NCBI RefSeq assembly: GCF_040096075.1
Contig: NZ_JBBMFJ010000002.1
Location: forward strand, 62,001 to 126,000
Origin: Brotaphodocola faecis
GTDB taxonomy: Bacteria > Bacillota > Clostridia > Lachnospirales > Lachnospiraceae
Direction of reading: 5' to 3'
DNA length: 64,000 bases
The position numbers and the translations under genes are program-made. Below, one piece after another: positions 16,918 through 26,095 of this stretch (position 1 is the first letter of the stretch; every line of letters begins with the position of its first letter). A model generated the notes under the pieces. That model searched no databases. It saw nothing but the letters and a program-made list of their open reading frames with translations, and was not told where the DNA came from.

Positions 16918-18183
16918 ATGGCAGAATTTAAGCGGTTACTGGCGCAGCTTTGCTGCGATGAAAAACAGGAAGAGGAGATTCTTTCCTATGCGTCCGCCTG
17001 CGGCAACGACGGCGCGGACGGCCTGGTCTTTGTGGACAGCGCAAAGACGGATGAAGCGCATGAGTTTCACATCGGCCTGATCCGGAAAATGGCGCGGGCC
17101 ATTGACATTCCGATCTTTGCGGGCGGCCGGGTAAAACGCCTGGAGGACGTAAAAAAATATCTCTATGCAGGCGCAAAAGGCGTATTCCTGGATGCGTCCC
17201 TGGAAGAGAATGTCGATATGATCAAGGAGGCAGCGGACCGCTTCGGCAGTGAGAAGATTTTCATCCGTTTAAATGACGCAGCGCAGACAAAACGCATTCC
17301 GGAATATGCCCAGCTTGGCGCATCTATGGCATTTCTGGGAGAGGAAGTGCTTCCGGAGGCGGCAGAGGTGATCCGCACCATGGAAGAACAGATGCACTAC
17401 TATGTCATGAGTCCGTCCTGTGATGCCGGAAAACTGGCAGAAGAACTGAAGGCAGAGCCTGCTGCCGGTGTGGTTCTGGTAAATGAGAAGCCGGAAAATG
17501 GCAATTATATGGAGAAAAAGCAGGAGCTTGGCGCTCTGGACATTCCCGTTGACATTTTAAAGAGCAGCGTTTCCTGGGGCAACTTTAAGACCAACTCCGA
17601 CGGTCTGGTTCCGGTTATTGTCCAGGATTTCAAGACCTTTGAGGTATTGATGCTGGCTTATATGAATGAGCAGGCCTTTGCAGACACCCTGCGCACCGGC
17701 AAGATGCACTACTACAGCCGCAGCCGCCAGAGCCAGTGGTTAAAGGGCGAGACCTCCGGACATTTCCAGTATGTAAAGTCTCTGCATTTAGACTGCGACA
17801 ATGACACCATCCTGGCCAAGGTTCACCAGATTGGCGCGGCCTGCCATACCGGCTCCCGCAGCTGCTTCTTCCAGACCCTGGCGGAAAAGGAATACCGCGA
17901 GACCAATCCGTTAAAGGTATTTGAGGATGTGTTCTCCGTGATCCAGGACCGCAAGGTTCATCCAAAAGAGGGTTCCTACACCAACTACCTGTTTGATAAG
18001 GGCATTGACAAGATCTTAAAGAAGGTGGGAGAGGAAGCTACCGAGATCGTCATTGCTGCCAAGAACCCGGATCCGGAGGAAATCAAGTATGAGATCTCTG
18101 ATTTCCTGTATCATGTCATGGTTCTGATGGCGGAGCGGGGCGTGACCTGGGAGGACATTACCGAGGAACTGGCCAACCGTTAG
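16918..18183 (+). CDS. hisIE: Degenerate HisF/HisA-like barrel fused to HisIE
   Basis: A 421-aa protein with three parts. Residues 1 to about 215 resemble the HisF/HisA barrel (DGADGLVFVDSAKTDEAH, IPIFAGGRVKRLEDVKKYL, GAKGVFLDAS) but are divergent, and the GGG and catalytic aspartate contexts are not those of active HisF. Residues 220-325 are HisI, phosphoribosyl-AMP cyclohydrolase, with SLHLDCDNDTIL and CHTGSRSCFF as metal ligands. Residues 330-421 are HisE, the pyrophosphohydrolase (KVGEEATEIVIAAKN, EISDFLYHVMVLM). It performs steps 2 and 3. No normal hisF or hisH lies in this operon, so the N-terminal domain may be structural, or those genes lie elsewhere. Last gene before a terminator. 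Confidence 0.88.
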   Translation: MAEFKRLLAQLCCDEKQEEEILSYASACGNDGADGLVFVDSAKTDEAHEFHIGLIRKMARAIDIPIFAGGRVKRLEDVKKYLYAGAKGVFLDASLEENVDMIKEAADRFGSEKIFIRLNDAAQTKRIPEYAQLGASMAFLGEEVLPEAAEVIRTMEEQMHYYVMSPSCDAGKLAEELKAEPAAGVVLVNEKPENGNYMEKKQELGALDIPVDILKSSVSWGNFKTNSDGLVPVIVQDFKTFEVLMLAYMNEQAFADTLRTGKMHYYSRSRQSQWLKGETSGHFQYVKSLHLDCDNDTILAKVHQIGAACHTGSRSCFFQTLAEKEYRETNPLKVFEDVFSVIQDRKVHPKEGSYTNYLFDKGIDKILKKVGEEATEIVIAAKNPDPEEIKYEISDFLYHVMVLMAERGVTWEDITEELANR

Positions 18184-18234
18184 CAAATGAACAAATGCAC
18201 AATATTTGTGCATAAAAATTGACACATTCATGAG

Positions 18235-18282
18235 AAAAGTGTGGCAGATTTTCAACGTTTTGAGAATCTGCCACACTTTTTT
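18235..18282 (+). terminator. Terminator of the his operon
   Basis: A 16-bp stem starting AAAAGTGTGGCAGATT, a 14-base loop, then the complementary arm and a T run. A smaller hairpin (ATGCACA/TGTGCAT) lies at 18195-18213. The remainder of the 320-bp gap up to 18506 holds the next promoter. Confidence 0.9.
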
Positions 18283-18347
18283 ATATAAAAATTACGAAAT
18301 CAGGCTTATTTTTTACAGCCAAACATAACATTTTTAATAAAATGTGC

Positions 18348-18376
18348 TTGCGCAAATGAAAATGCTGTGTTACACT
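18348..18376 (+). promoter_or_regulatory. Promoter of the DUF3798 ABC operon
   Basis: TTGCGC, 17 bases, extended -10 TGTTACACT. The leader is about 125 bases and contains GC-rich short inverted repeats but no recognised riboswitch. Confidence 0.65.
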
Positions 18377-18506
18377 AAAAGACAAGTGTAAGCCGTAAAC
18401 GTACACACGAAAAACGGGCTTTGCACCCGGCGCGCAAGGGGGAACATATTAGCGGCGCGGCCGGAAACAGAACAGCTTTGGGCTGTTAAGGAGAAGGAGG
18501 AAGAAT

Positions 18507-19742
18507 ATGAAAAAGAGAAGAATTATGGCACTGGTTACCGCAGCAGCTATGGCAATGGGACTGGCCGGATGCGGCGGCGGAAGCGCAGCACCGGCAACAA
18601 CCGCAGCACCGGCGGAAACTGGGAAAACCACAGAGGCCGCTGTGACCGAGGCGGCAGAAGCTGCAAAATCCGAGGGTTCTGACAACTGGAAGGTAGCTAT
18701 CTTAACCGGTACCGTATCCCAGGGCGAGGAGGAGTTCCGTGCGGCAGAGCGTGCGCTGGAAACCTACGGACCGGAGCACATCGTGACCGCAACTTATCCG
18801 GACAACTTCATGTCTGAGATGGAGACTACCGTATCCCAGATTGTATCCTTCGCATCTGACCCGGATGTAAAGGCAATTGTGATGTGTCAGGCAGTTCCTG
18901 GCGCAAAGGCAGGATTTGATAAAGTCCGAGAGATGGGCCGTGACGACATGCTTCTGATCGCGGGTACTCCGCAGGAGGATCCGGCAGTTATCTCCGCAGC
19001 AGCTGACCTTGTACTGTATTCAGATGAGGCAGCGCAGGGTGATACCATCATGGAGAAATGCGCAGAGTGGGGCATCGATGTATTCGTACATTATTCCTTC
19101 CCGCGCCACATGGCTATGGAGCTGATCGTGGCACGTCATGAGCTTCTTAAGAAAAACGCAGAGGCTCTGGGCATTGAGATGGTAGACGTTACCGCTCCGG
19201 ACCCGACTGCAGAGGCAGGCCTTTCCGCTTCCCAGCAGTTCATTCTGGAAGATGTTCCGCAGCAGTTAAAGAAATACGAAGGCAAGAAAGTAGCATTCTT
19301 CACCACCAACTGTGGTATGCAGCCGTCTCTTCAGACCGCATGTCTGGATGAGCCGAATGCTTATTATCCGCAGCCATGCTGCCCGAGCCCGTATCATGCA
19401 TTCCCGGCTACTCTGGGTCTGGAACTTGCAATCGGCGGCGATGACACCGAGGCATTAGAGCAGATTGCTGCAAAGCTGAAAGAGCATGACGCAGTGGACC
19501 GCTTCTCTACCTGGGCATCTCCGGTCGCTATGACCATCATCGAGGTTGGTGTGGACTACGCAAAGGGTTATATCACCGGCGAGATCACAGACCGTAATGA
19601 TTCCGAGAAACTGAAGGAGCTCTTCAACTCCAAGATTGACGGTGCCAAGATCAATAACTACAAGAACGCGGATGGCGAGGAATTTGACAACTACTACACA
19701 ATCCTCCTTGCTCCGGTTGATTTTAACGACTACTTAAAGTAA
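18507..19742 (+). CDS. DUF3798 substrate-binding lipoprotein
   Basis: A 411-aa exported lipoprotein. The signal peptide ends in the lipobox LAGC (Cys about residue 22), followed by an Ala/Thr/Glu-rich linker to about 60. The mature domain looks like a type 1 periplasmic-binding fold (KVAILTGTVSQGEEEFRAAE at the start of the barrel, KKVAFFTTNCGMQPSL later), which I recall as DUF3798. NAYYPQPCCPSPYHAFPATL is a distinctive Cys/Pro segment. It precedes an ATPase and two permeases of the ribose/nucleoside class, so it is the likely ligand-binding component. Ligand unknown. GGAGAAGGAGG precedes the ATG. Confidence 0.82.
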   Translation: MKKRRIMALVTAAAMAMGLAGCGGGSAAPATTAAPAETGKTTEAAVTEAAEAAKSEGSDNWKVAILTGTVSQGEEEFRAAERALETYGPEHIVTATYPDNFMSEMETTVSQIVSFASDPDVKAIVMCQAVPGAKAGFDKVREMGRDDMLLIAGTPQEDPAVISAAADLVLYSDEAAQGDTIMEKCAEWGIDVFVHYSFPRHMAMELIVARHELLKKNAEALGIEMVDVTAPDPTAEAGLSASQQFILEDVPQQLKKYEGKKVAFFTTNCGMQPSLQTACLDEPNAYYPQPCCPSPYHAFPATLGLELAIGGDDTEALEQIAAKLKEHDAVDRFSTWASPVAMTIIEVGVDYAKGYITGEITDRNDSEKLKELFNSKIDGAKINNYKNADGEEFDNYYTILLAPVDFNDYLK

Positions 19743-19760
19743 GAGACTGAAATCTGCAGA

Positions 19761-19792
19761 CAGGCACACCCTATTGATTTCGGGTGTGCCTG
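19761..19792 (+). terminator. Intra-operon hairpin after the binding-protein gene
   Basis: An 11-bp stem CAGGCACACCC/GGGTGTGCCTG followed by TTTCTATC. The weak T tract suggests partial termination or mRNA stabilisation rather than a full stop. Confidence 0.6.
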
Positions 19793-19819
19793 TTTCTATC
19801 TTAGAGAAAGGGGCTTTTC

Positions 19820-21430
19820 ATGAACACAGAATATGTTCTTGAGATGAAAAACATTAGTAAGCAGTATGGGGAGAACGCGGTACTTCAGGGCGTTTCCCTT
19901 TCTGTGAAAAAAGGTGAGATCCATGCGCTCCTTGGAGAGAACGGTGCGGGTAAATCCACGCTGATGAACGTACTGTTCGGTATGCCGGTCATCCACAGCA
20001 CCGGCGGATTTGAGGGAAGCGTATATTTAAACGGAGAGGAGACGCACATCCTTTCCCCGCACGATGCCATGGAAAAAGGCATCGGCATGGTGCACCAGGA
20101 GTTTATGCTGCTCCCGGGCTTTACCATCACGGAGAATATCAAGCTGAACCGTGAAATCTGCCGTCCGAATCCGGTTAGCCGCATTTTGGGCAAAAACCTG
20201 GAAGGACTGGACATGAAGGCCATGCAGGCAGACGCGCGCACCGCGCTGGATCATGTGGGCATGTCCATTGACGAAAACACCCTGGTACAGGGACTTCCGG
20301 TCGGCTATATGCAGTTTGTAGAGATTGCAAGAGAAATCGATAAGACCGGCGTAAAGCTTCTGGTATTTGATGAGCCGACCGCTGTTTTAACCGAGAGTGA
20401 GGCGGCGCAGCTTATCTCCGTGATGAAAAAGATTGCGGAGAGCGGCATTGCCATTATCTTTATCACCCATCGTCTGGATGAGGTTATGGCTGCTTCCAAT
20501 AACATTACCATTCTCCGTGACGGAAAGCTGGTAGCTACCCGGGAAACCAAAAACACCAGCATCCGTGAAATCGCGGAGCTGATGGTAGGCCGCAAGGGCG
20601 AGTCCATGGCCGAGGTGGAGCCGCGTCCGGTACCGCAGGGCAAGGTTGCCATGAGCATCAAAGACCTTCATGTCGATATGCCGGGCGAGCGCGTAAACGG
20701 CCTGTCCCTGGATGTTATTGAGGGCGAAATCCTGGGAATCGGCGGACTGGCCGGTCAGGGAAAGCTTGGCATCTCCAACGGCATTATGGGCCTTTATGAG
20801 GCAGAGGGCGAGGTGACCCTGTTTGGAGAAAAACTGAATATCATGGATACCCGGGAAGTACTGAAGGCCGGTATGGCCATGGTATCTGAGGACCGGAAAG
20901 GCGTGGGTCTGCTTCTGGACCGTTCCATTGAAGACAACATCGTGTTCAATTCCATGCAGATCAAAGATGAATATCTGAAAAAGATTGGACCGTTTACTCT
21001 GGTAGACAGCAAGAAAGTCCGCCAGACCGCAGAGGAGTATATCAAGAGCCTGGATATCCGCTGTTTTGGACCGACTCAGCACTCGGGCACCTTATCCGGT
21101 GGAAACCAGCAGAAGGTCTGCATCGCGAAGGCGCTCTGCACTTCCCCGAAATTCCTGTTTGTATCCGAACCGACCCGTGGTATCGACATTGGCGCGAAGA
21201 AACTGGTGCTGGAAACACTGGTGCGCTTAAACCGGGAGCTTGGTATGACTGTTGTCATCATTTCTTCCGAGCTTCAGGAGCTCAAGAGTGTGTCTGACCG
21301 CATTGCCATCGTATCGGAAGGAAAGCTGGTAGACATTCTGTCTCCGCAGGCTTCTGACGCGGATTACGGCCTGGCTATGTCCGGCATCCGGCCGGCGGAT
21401 CATCTGGAAAAGGAGGGAACGAACGCATGA
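19820..21430 (+). CDS. Sugar/nucleoside-type ABC transporter ATP-binding protein, two NBDs
   Basis: A 536-aa cytoplasmic ATPase with two nucleotide-binding domains, like RbsA/MglA/NupO. NBD1 has Walker A GENGAGKST near residue 38 and Walker B LLVFDEPTAVLTESEA near 180. In NBD2 the Walker A region reads GGLAGQGKLG, a degenerate form usual in this class, with signature LSGGNQQKVCIAKAL and SEPTRGIDIG. GMVHQEFMLLPGFT is the Q-loop region of NBD1. It follows the DUF3798 gene by 77 bases across a hairpin and overlaps the first permease by 4 bases (ATGA). Confidence 0.92.
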   Translation: MNTEYVLEMKNISKQYGENAVLQGVSLSVKKGEIHALLGENGAGKSTLMNVLFGMPVIHSTGGFEGSVYLNGEETHILSPHDAMEKGIGMVHQEFMLLPGFTITENIKLNREICRPNPVSRILGKNLEGLDMKAMQADARTALDHVGMSIDENTLVQGLPVGYMQFVEIAREIDKTGVKLLVFDEPTAVLTESEAAQLISVMKKIAESGIAIIFITHRLDEVMAASNNITILRDGKLVATRETKNTSIREIAELMVGRKGESMAEVEPRPVPQGKVAMSIKDLHVDMPGERVNGLSLDVIEGEILGIGGLAGQGKLGISNGIMGLYEAEGEVTLFGEKLNIMDTREVLKAGMAMVSEDRKGVGLLLDRSIEDNIVFNSMQIKDEYLKKIGPFTLVDSKKVRQTAEEYIKSLDIRCFGPTQHSGTLSGGNQQKVCIAKALCTSPKFLFVSEPTRGIDIGAKKLVLETLVRLNRELGMTVVIISSELQELKSVSDRIAIVSEGKLVDILSPQASDADYGLAMSGIRPADHLEKEGTNA

Positions 21431-23292
21431 CGAAACAGAAGATACAGAAAATGATTGTGGTTCTCTGCATCGCGGCTGCTGCCGTCTGCCTGGTACTGGG
21501 CCTGATCAACGTACCGAAGCAGAATGGGGCAGCAGGCCAGGAAATCCTGCAGAAGCTCCGCATCCAGACACTTTTAAATGCGACCGGTGACAGCGTGGTG
21601 GAGAGTTATGTGACGATTGCCAAGCAGGAAGCGCAGAAACAGGCCAAGGAAGCTGGCGGCGGCATGGCGGCCATCCGTGAGGCGGTAGAGAAGGCCGAGG
21701 CTGAGACCCGTGCGAAGTACGAGGGCGGTGCAGCGGCAGATACCCTGTCCGTGGACACAGCAGACCTTTCCGCAGCCGTTGCCGTTTATACCGATGCCGT
21801 TAAGGCATACGCAGAAGCTGGGGCCGCAGCGCGCAGCGCCTACGAGGAAGCGCATTACGCAGAGGCGGAAGCGGCTCTGGAACAGAAACATGAGGAAATG
21901 CTGGCAGCCGGAGAGGAAGTGCCGGAGGACGACGAGGTCGTTGTGGATATGTCCGGCTTTGAGCCGACGGAAGAAATGCTGGCGAAGCAGGAAGAGGCAA
22001 AAGCCACCTATGCAAAGGTGGGAGCGGAGTTAAAGAAAATTTACCCGGTTCTGACCGATGAGGCGTTGGAGACTCTGGAAGAGACGGTAGAGGGAATCCT
22101 TTACCAGTCCGGCGACAGCTTCTCCACTCAGTACGACCGTTACATGGAGCAGAGTAGAGCCAAAGAAAGCACTGCGCAGCGCCTGATCCGTCATGCGGAT
22201 GACCTGATCTATCTGGCATGCGCGCTGGTGGTTGTAGCGCTCCTGTTATTATTCCATCAGGTTCTTGTGGCAAAGCTTGGTATTCCGAGAGTCATCATCG
22301 GTGTATTCTTTATCCTGCTGTGCTTCATGACCTTATGGTATGACCTGTCCTTATCCACTTTGCTAAGCAACACCGTGGTCCGTATGGGTATGAATGCCAT
22401 CATGGTTCTGGCTATGGTGCCGGGTATTCAGTGCGGCATCAGCTTAAACCTGGGCCTTCCGATTGGTCTGGTAGCAGGACTTATCGGCGGCCTGTTAACC
22501 ATTGAGCTTGGTATACCGGGATGGGGCGGCTTCTTATTTGCCATTGTGGCAGGTTCCGTGCTGGCGGCAGTCTGCGGATATTTATATGCCCTGATGTTAA
22601 ACCGCCTGAAGGGTTCCGAGATGTCCGTTACTACATACGTTGGTTTTTCCATCGTTTCCCTGATGTGTATCGCATGGCTGGTGCTTCCGTTCCATTCCCT
22701 GAAGCTGCGCTGGCCGCTGGGAACCGGACTTCGTAATACCATCGGTCTGGATTCCACGAACTTCCGCCACATCTTAAATGATTTTCTGGCATTCCAGATT
22801 GGTGAGTTCACCATTCCGACCGGACTGCTTCTGTTCATGGGATTGTGCTGCGTTCTGGTATGGCTGTTCTCCAGAAGCAAGACCGGACAGGCCATGCAGG
22901 CTGTGGGCAACAACCCGCGTTTTGCGGAATCTGTCGGCATCAATGTAGACCGCATGCGTATTGTGGGAACCGTGCTTTCCACTGTGCTGGGCGCTGTGGG
23001 AATTCTGGTGTACTCCCAGAGCTACGGTTTCATGCAGCTTTACACCGCACCGCGCCAGATGGGCTTTATCGCCGCATCCGCAATCCTGATCGGAGGCGCA
23101 TCCACTACCCGCTGTAAGATCAGCCACGTTCTGATCGGTACGTTCTTATTCCAGGGCGTTCTGACACTGGGTATGCCGGTAGCCAACGTACTGGTTCCGG
23201 GCTCCACCATTTCAGAGACCCTTCGTATCCTGATCTCCAACGGAATCATATTATATGCGCTTACAAAGTCAGGAGGTGAGTCTCGTGCGTAA
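21427..23292 (+). CDS. ABC permease with large extracytoplasmic Ala/Glu-rich insert
   Basis: A 621-aa permease of the BPD_transp_2 (ribose/branched-chain) type. TM1 is at about residues 9-25. Residues 30-255 are hydrophilic, Ala/Glu/Lys rich and predicted helical (EAQKQAKEAGGGMAAIREAV, KATYAKVGAELKKIYPV), then further TM segments start near 260. The permease core has VGNNPRFAESVGINVDRMRI near 490-510. Usual members are 300-400 aa, so the insert nearly doubles the size. Given an N-in first helix, it would face outside. It overlaps the ATPase gene upstream and the second permease gene downstream by 8 bases. Confidence 0.85.
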   Translation: MTKQKIQKMIVVLCIAAAAVCLVLGLINVPKQNGAAGQEILQKLRIQTLLNATGDSVVESYVTIAKQEAQKQAKEAGGGMAAIREAVEKAEAETRAKYEGGAAADTLSVDTADLSAAVAVYTDAVKAYAEAGAAARSAYEEAHYAEAEAALEQKHEEMLAAGEEVPEDDEVVVDMSGFEPTEEMLAKQEEAKATYAKVGAELKKIYPVLTDEALETLEETVEGILYQSGDSFSTQYDRYMEQSRAKESTAQRLIRHADDLIYLACALVVVALLLLFHQVLVAKLGIPRVIIGVFFILLCFMTLWYDLSLSTLLSNTVVRMGMNAIMVLAMVPGIQCGISLNLGLPIGLVAGLIGGLLTIELGIPGWGGFLFAIVAGSVLAAVCGYLYALMLNRLKGSEMSVTTYVGFSIVSLMCIAWLVLPFHSLKLRWPLGTGLRNTIGLDSTNFRHILNDFLAFQIGEFTIPTGLLLFMGLCCVLVWLFSRSKTGQAMQAVGNNPRFAESVGINVDRMRIVGTVLSTVLGAVGILVYSQSYGFMQLYTAPRQMGFIAASAILIGGASTTRCKISHVLIGTFLFQGVLTLGMPVANVLVPGSTISETLRILISNGIILYALTKSGGESRA

Positions 23293-24517
23293 TAAATGGG
23301 ATTTTCGTGAAATTCTGCAGAAAAATGCAGTTACTGTGATGTTTGTCGTACTGTGTCTCATTGGCCTGGTATGTTCCGGACAGACGGTTTCTTATGTAAT
23401 GTATGAGCTCTTTGGCCGCTTAAGCCGAAACTCCTTCATTGTTCTGGCCCTGATCATCCCGATCATTGCCGGTATGGGAATCAACTTTGCCATCACCATT
23501 GGCGCTATGGCAGCACAGATTGCTGCGCTGTGGGTCATTGAGTGGGGCATCAGCGGCCTTGCCGGATTCCTGACTGCCATGGTTATCACCATGCCGATTG
23601 CAGCTTTCTTTGGCCTCCTGATCGGTAAGCTGATGAATAAAATGAAAGGTCAGGAGATGATTGGCGGCCTGATCCTTGGATACTTCGCCAACGGACTGTA
23701 TCAGCTGTTATTTCTGTTCATTTTTGGAAACCTGATTCTGTTAAAGGCACCGGGACTGGTCATCAAGGGTTCCACCGGTGTGGCAAACACCATTGACCTT
23801 TCTACGGAACGCGGATTCAAATATGCGCTGGATGGTTTGTGGCGTGTGCCCTTTGGTACCGCAGTGCTGATTCTGTGCGGACTCATTGCCGTGTGGAATC
23901 TGGCAAAGCTGGCTATGAAAAAGGAAGAGAAAAAGAAAGCACTGACCCGTACGGGCATCTGCGTAGCAGTGGCTGTGATCGCGCAGCTTCCATTTGTGAC
24001 CGCAGCATTTTCCATGGTCAGTGTGCCGATGGTTACCTTCCTGATCGTGGCACTCTTATGTGTGTTCAACAACGCAATCATGAAGACCCGCATTGGACAG
24101 CAGTTCCGTGCAGTCGGACAGAACCGTACTGTGGCCAACGCAGCCGGTATTAACGTAGACCGTGTGCGTGTGATCGCTATTATCATTTCCACCGTGCTGG
24201 CCGGCTGGGGACAGCTCATCTTCGTACAGAATATGGGTTCCTTCCAGACCTACGGTGCGCATGAACAGGTTGGCCTGTACGCAGGCGCGGCAATTCTGGT
24301 GGGCGGTGCTTCCATTAAGAAAGCAACCAACGGCCAGGCGCTTCTTGGCTGTATCCTGTTCCATCTCTTATTCATCGTGGCACCGTCTGCCGGAAAGAAT
24401 CTGTTTGGTGACGCGGCCATCGGTGAGTACTTCCGTGTATTCATTTCCTACGGCGTCATTGCACTGGCCCTGGTTATGTATGCATGGGGAGATAATAAAA
24501 AGAAAAAAGCAAAATAA
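23285..24517 (+). CDS. ABC transporter permease, second subunit
   Basis: A 410-aa BPD_transp_2 family permease. Multiple hydrophobic segments and the conserved cytoplasmic loop VGQNRTVANAAGINVDRVRV near 285-305 match its partner. The start is GTG at 23285, chosen because AGGAGGTG lies 6 bases before it; a longer frame from 23255 lacks such a site. It overlaps the first permease by 8 bases. A basic tail (GDNKKKKAK) ends the protein. Together with the ATPase and DUF3798 lipoprotein it forms a complete importer; a nucleoside or sugar-like ligand is likely but unproven. Confidence 0.87.
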   Translation: MRNKWDFREILQKNAVTVMFVVLCLIGLVCSGQTVSYVMYELFGRLSRNSFIVLALIIPIIAGMGINFAITIGAMAAQIAALWVIEWGISGLAGFLTAMVITMPIAAFFGLLIGKLMNKMKGQEMIGGLILGYFANGLYQLLFLFIFGNLILLKAPGLVIKGSTGVANTIDLSTERGFKYALDGLWRVPFGTAVLILCGLIAVWNLAKLAMKKEEKKKALTRTGICVAVAVIAQLPFVTAAFSMVSVPMVTFLIVALLCVFNNAIMKTRIGQQFRAVGQNRTVANAAGINVDRVRVIAIIISTVLAGWGQLIFVQNMGSFQTYGAHEQVGLYAGAAILVGGASIKKATNGQALLGCILFHLLFIVAPSAGKNLFGDAAIGEYFRVFISYGVIALALVMYAWGDNKKKKAK

Positions 24518-24604
24518 AAGAATAACATGGATTGGGCATGGCGCAATCGTCTTAGAAATGCTATAATTAAATCCTGACACTACGATTTGACAGGAGATAT
24601 TATC

Positions 24605-25987
24605 ATGGAACAGACGAAAGAAACACATGACCAGTACTATGAAATGGCCCATGCGCCGGTAGGACGCGTGATCTCAAAGCTGGCCGTTCCGACCATCATC
24701 AGCATGCTGGTGACTTCCATCTATAACATGGCGGATACGTTTTTTGTAAGTCAGCTTGGGACCAGCGCCTCCGGTGCCGTGGGCATTATTTTTTCCGCGA
24801 TGTCCATCATTCAGGCACTGTCCTTTATGATCGGCATCGGTTCCGGCAACTACATTGCGAGACTCATTGGCGCCGGAAACCGGGAACTGGCAGAGAAGCT
24901 TGCATCCATTGCGTTCTTTACCGGATTTGGCATGGGACTAGTCATTACCGTGCTTGGTACGGCCAACATTCACGCCCTGGTTATGATGCTTGGTTCTACC
25001 GTAACCATCGCGCCTTACGCGGAAGCTTATGCTTCCTACATTTTACTTGCGGCACCGTTCATGATGACATCCTTTATCATGAACAATATCCTGCGTTTCC
25101 AGGGGAAAGCCCTGTTTGCCATGGTGGGCATCACCACCGGTGGTATCTTAAACATTGTCCTGGACCCGATTTTTATTTTCGGCATGGATATGGGAACGGC
25201 AGGTGCGGCGCTGGCTACGGGAATTTCCCAGTTTGTCAGCTTCTGTATTCTGGTTGCCATGTGCAACATCCGCAAAGACTGTATTTCCATTGACATCCGC
25301 AAGTTCCGTCCGACACTTAAGCTTTACGGACAGATCCTTTACGGCGGTGTGGCATCTCTGGGGCGCCAGGGCATTGCCAGCGTTGCCACTATTCTTATGA
25401 ATGTCATGGCGCAGCCCTACGGCGATGCGGCCATTGCGGCCATGTCCATTGTCAACCGCTTTATGATGTTTGTCGGTTCTGCCATGATCGGCTTTGGACA
25501 GGGGTTCCAGCCGGTCTGCAGCTATTGTTTCGGAGCCGGTATGTATAAACGTGTGAAAGAGGCTTGTATGTTCTGCATTAAGGTCAGCACGGCAGTGCTT
25601 TTTGTATTTGCAGTGATCGGCCTGATTTTTTCCGGCAATATTGTGGCTGTATTCCGGAAAGATGATCTGGATGTGATCCGGATTGGTACGCTGGCACTTC
25701 GTTTGCAGCTCTGTACACTGCCACTTATGGGCATTACGGTTATGGGCAATATGACACCGCAGTCTATGGGGTACGGCACCTGGGCTACCTTGGTTTCTAC
25801 TGCAAGACAGGGATGGTTTTTAATTCCGCTTTTGCTGTTCTTAACACCGGTGATCGGCATTCTCGGTATCCAGATTGCGCAGCCGCTGGCGGATGTTGGA
25901 ACCACGGTTCTGGCCGTCTGGGTTCTGCATCTGATTTTTAAAGAACTGCTGCAGAAGGAAGAACTGGCTGAGCAGAACCAGAATTAA
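24605..25987 (+). CDS. MATE family efflux transporter
   Basis: A 460-aa multidrug and toxic-compound exporter. GRVISKLAVPTIISMLVTSIYN at the N terminus and MADTFFVSQLG are typical of MATE half 1; an internally repeated second half begins near 230 (GGVASLGRQGIASVATILMN). About 12 membrane segments are visible. The ATG at 24605 follows ACAGGAG; the TTG at 24587 in frame is inside that leader. A TATAAT at 24562-24567 probably serves as -10, with a poor -35. Substrate unknown; likely sodium- or proton-driven. Confidence 0.9.
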   Translation: MEQTKETHDQYYEMAHAPVGRVISKLAVPTIISMLVTSIYNMADTFFVSQLGTSASGAVGIIFSAMSIIQALSFMIGIGSGNYIARLIGAGNRELAEKLASIAFFTGFGMGLVITVLGTANIHALVMMLGSTVTIAPYAEAYASYILLAAPFMMTSFIMNNILRFQGKALFAMVGITTGGILNIVLDPIFIFGMDMGTAGAALATGISQFVSFCILVAMCNIRKDCISIDIRKFRPTLKLYGQILYGGVASLGRQGIASVATILMNVMAQPYGDAAIAAMSIVNRFMMFVGSAMIGFGQGFQPVCSYCFGAGMYKRVKEACMFCIKVSTAVLFVFAVIGLIFSGNIVAVFRKDDLDVIRIGTLALRLQLCTLPLMGITVMGNMTPQSMGYGTWATLVSTARQGWFLIPLLLFLTPVIGILGIQIAQPLADVGTTVLAVWVLHLIFKELLQKEELAEQNQN

Positions 25988-26018
25988 GGAGAAAGAAGAA
26001 GGAGATTCTGAAAACTAC

Positions 26019-26047
26019 TTGCCAAAACGGAAAACAGGTTTTATACT
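26019..26047 (+). promoter_or_regulatory. Promoter of the DMT transporter gene
   Basis: TTGCCA, 17 bases, TATACT, 49 bases before the ATG at 26096. Confidence 0.7.
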
Positions 26048-26095
26048 GGGTAAGTTCGTGCTGTACGAATAGTATAAGAAAAGGAAATGGTACAT

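Noticed and set aside
18195..18224. TTGACA at 18219 after a small hairpin, as a promoter
   Set aside because: The region 17 bases later has no acceptable -10 and is the arm of the his terminator.
20387..21082. 231-aa frame on the - strand inside the ABC ATPase gene
   Set aside because: Antisense shadow; the ATPase motifs on + strand are complete and the frame has no family features.
24538..24567. Full promoter before the MATE gene
   Set aside because: TATAAT is good, but no -35 of quality lies 16-18 bases upstream, so it is mentioned only as a likely -10.
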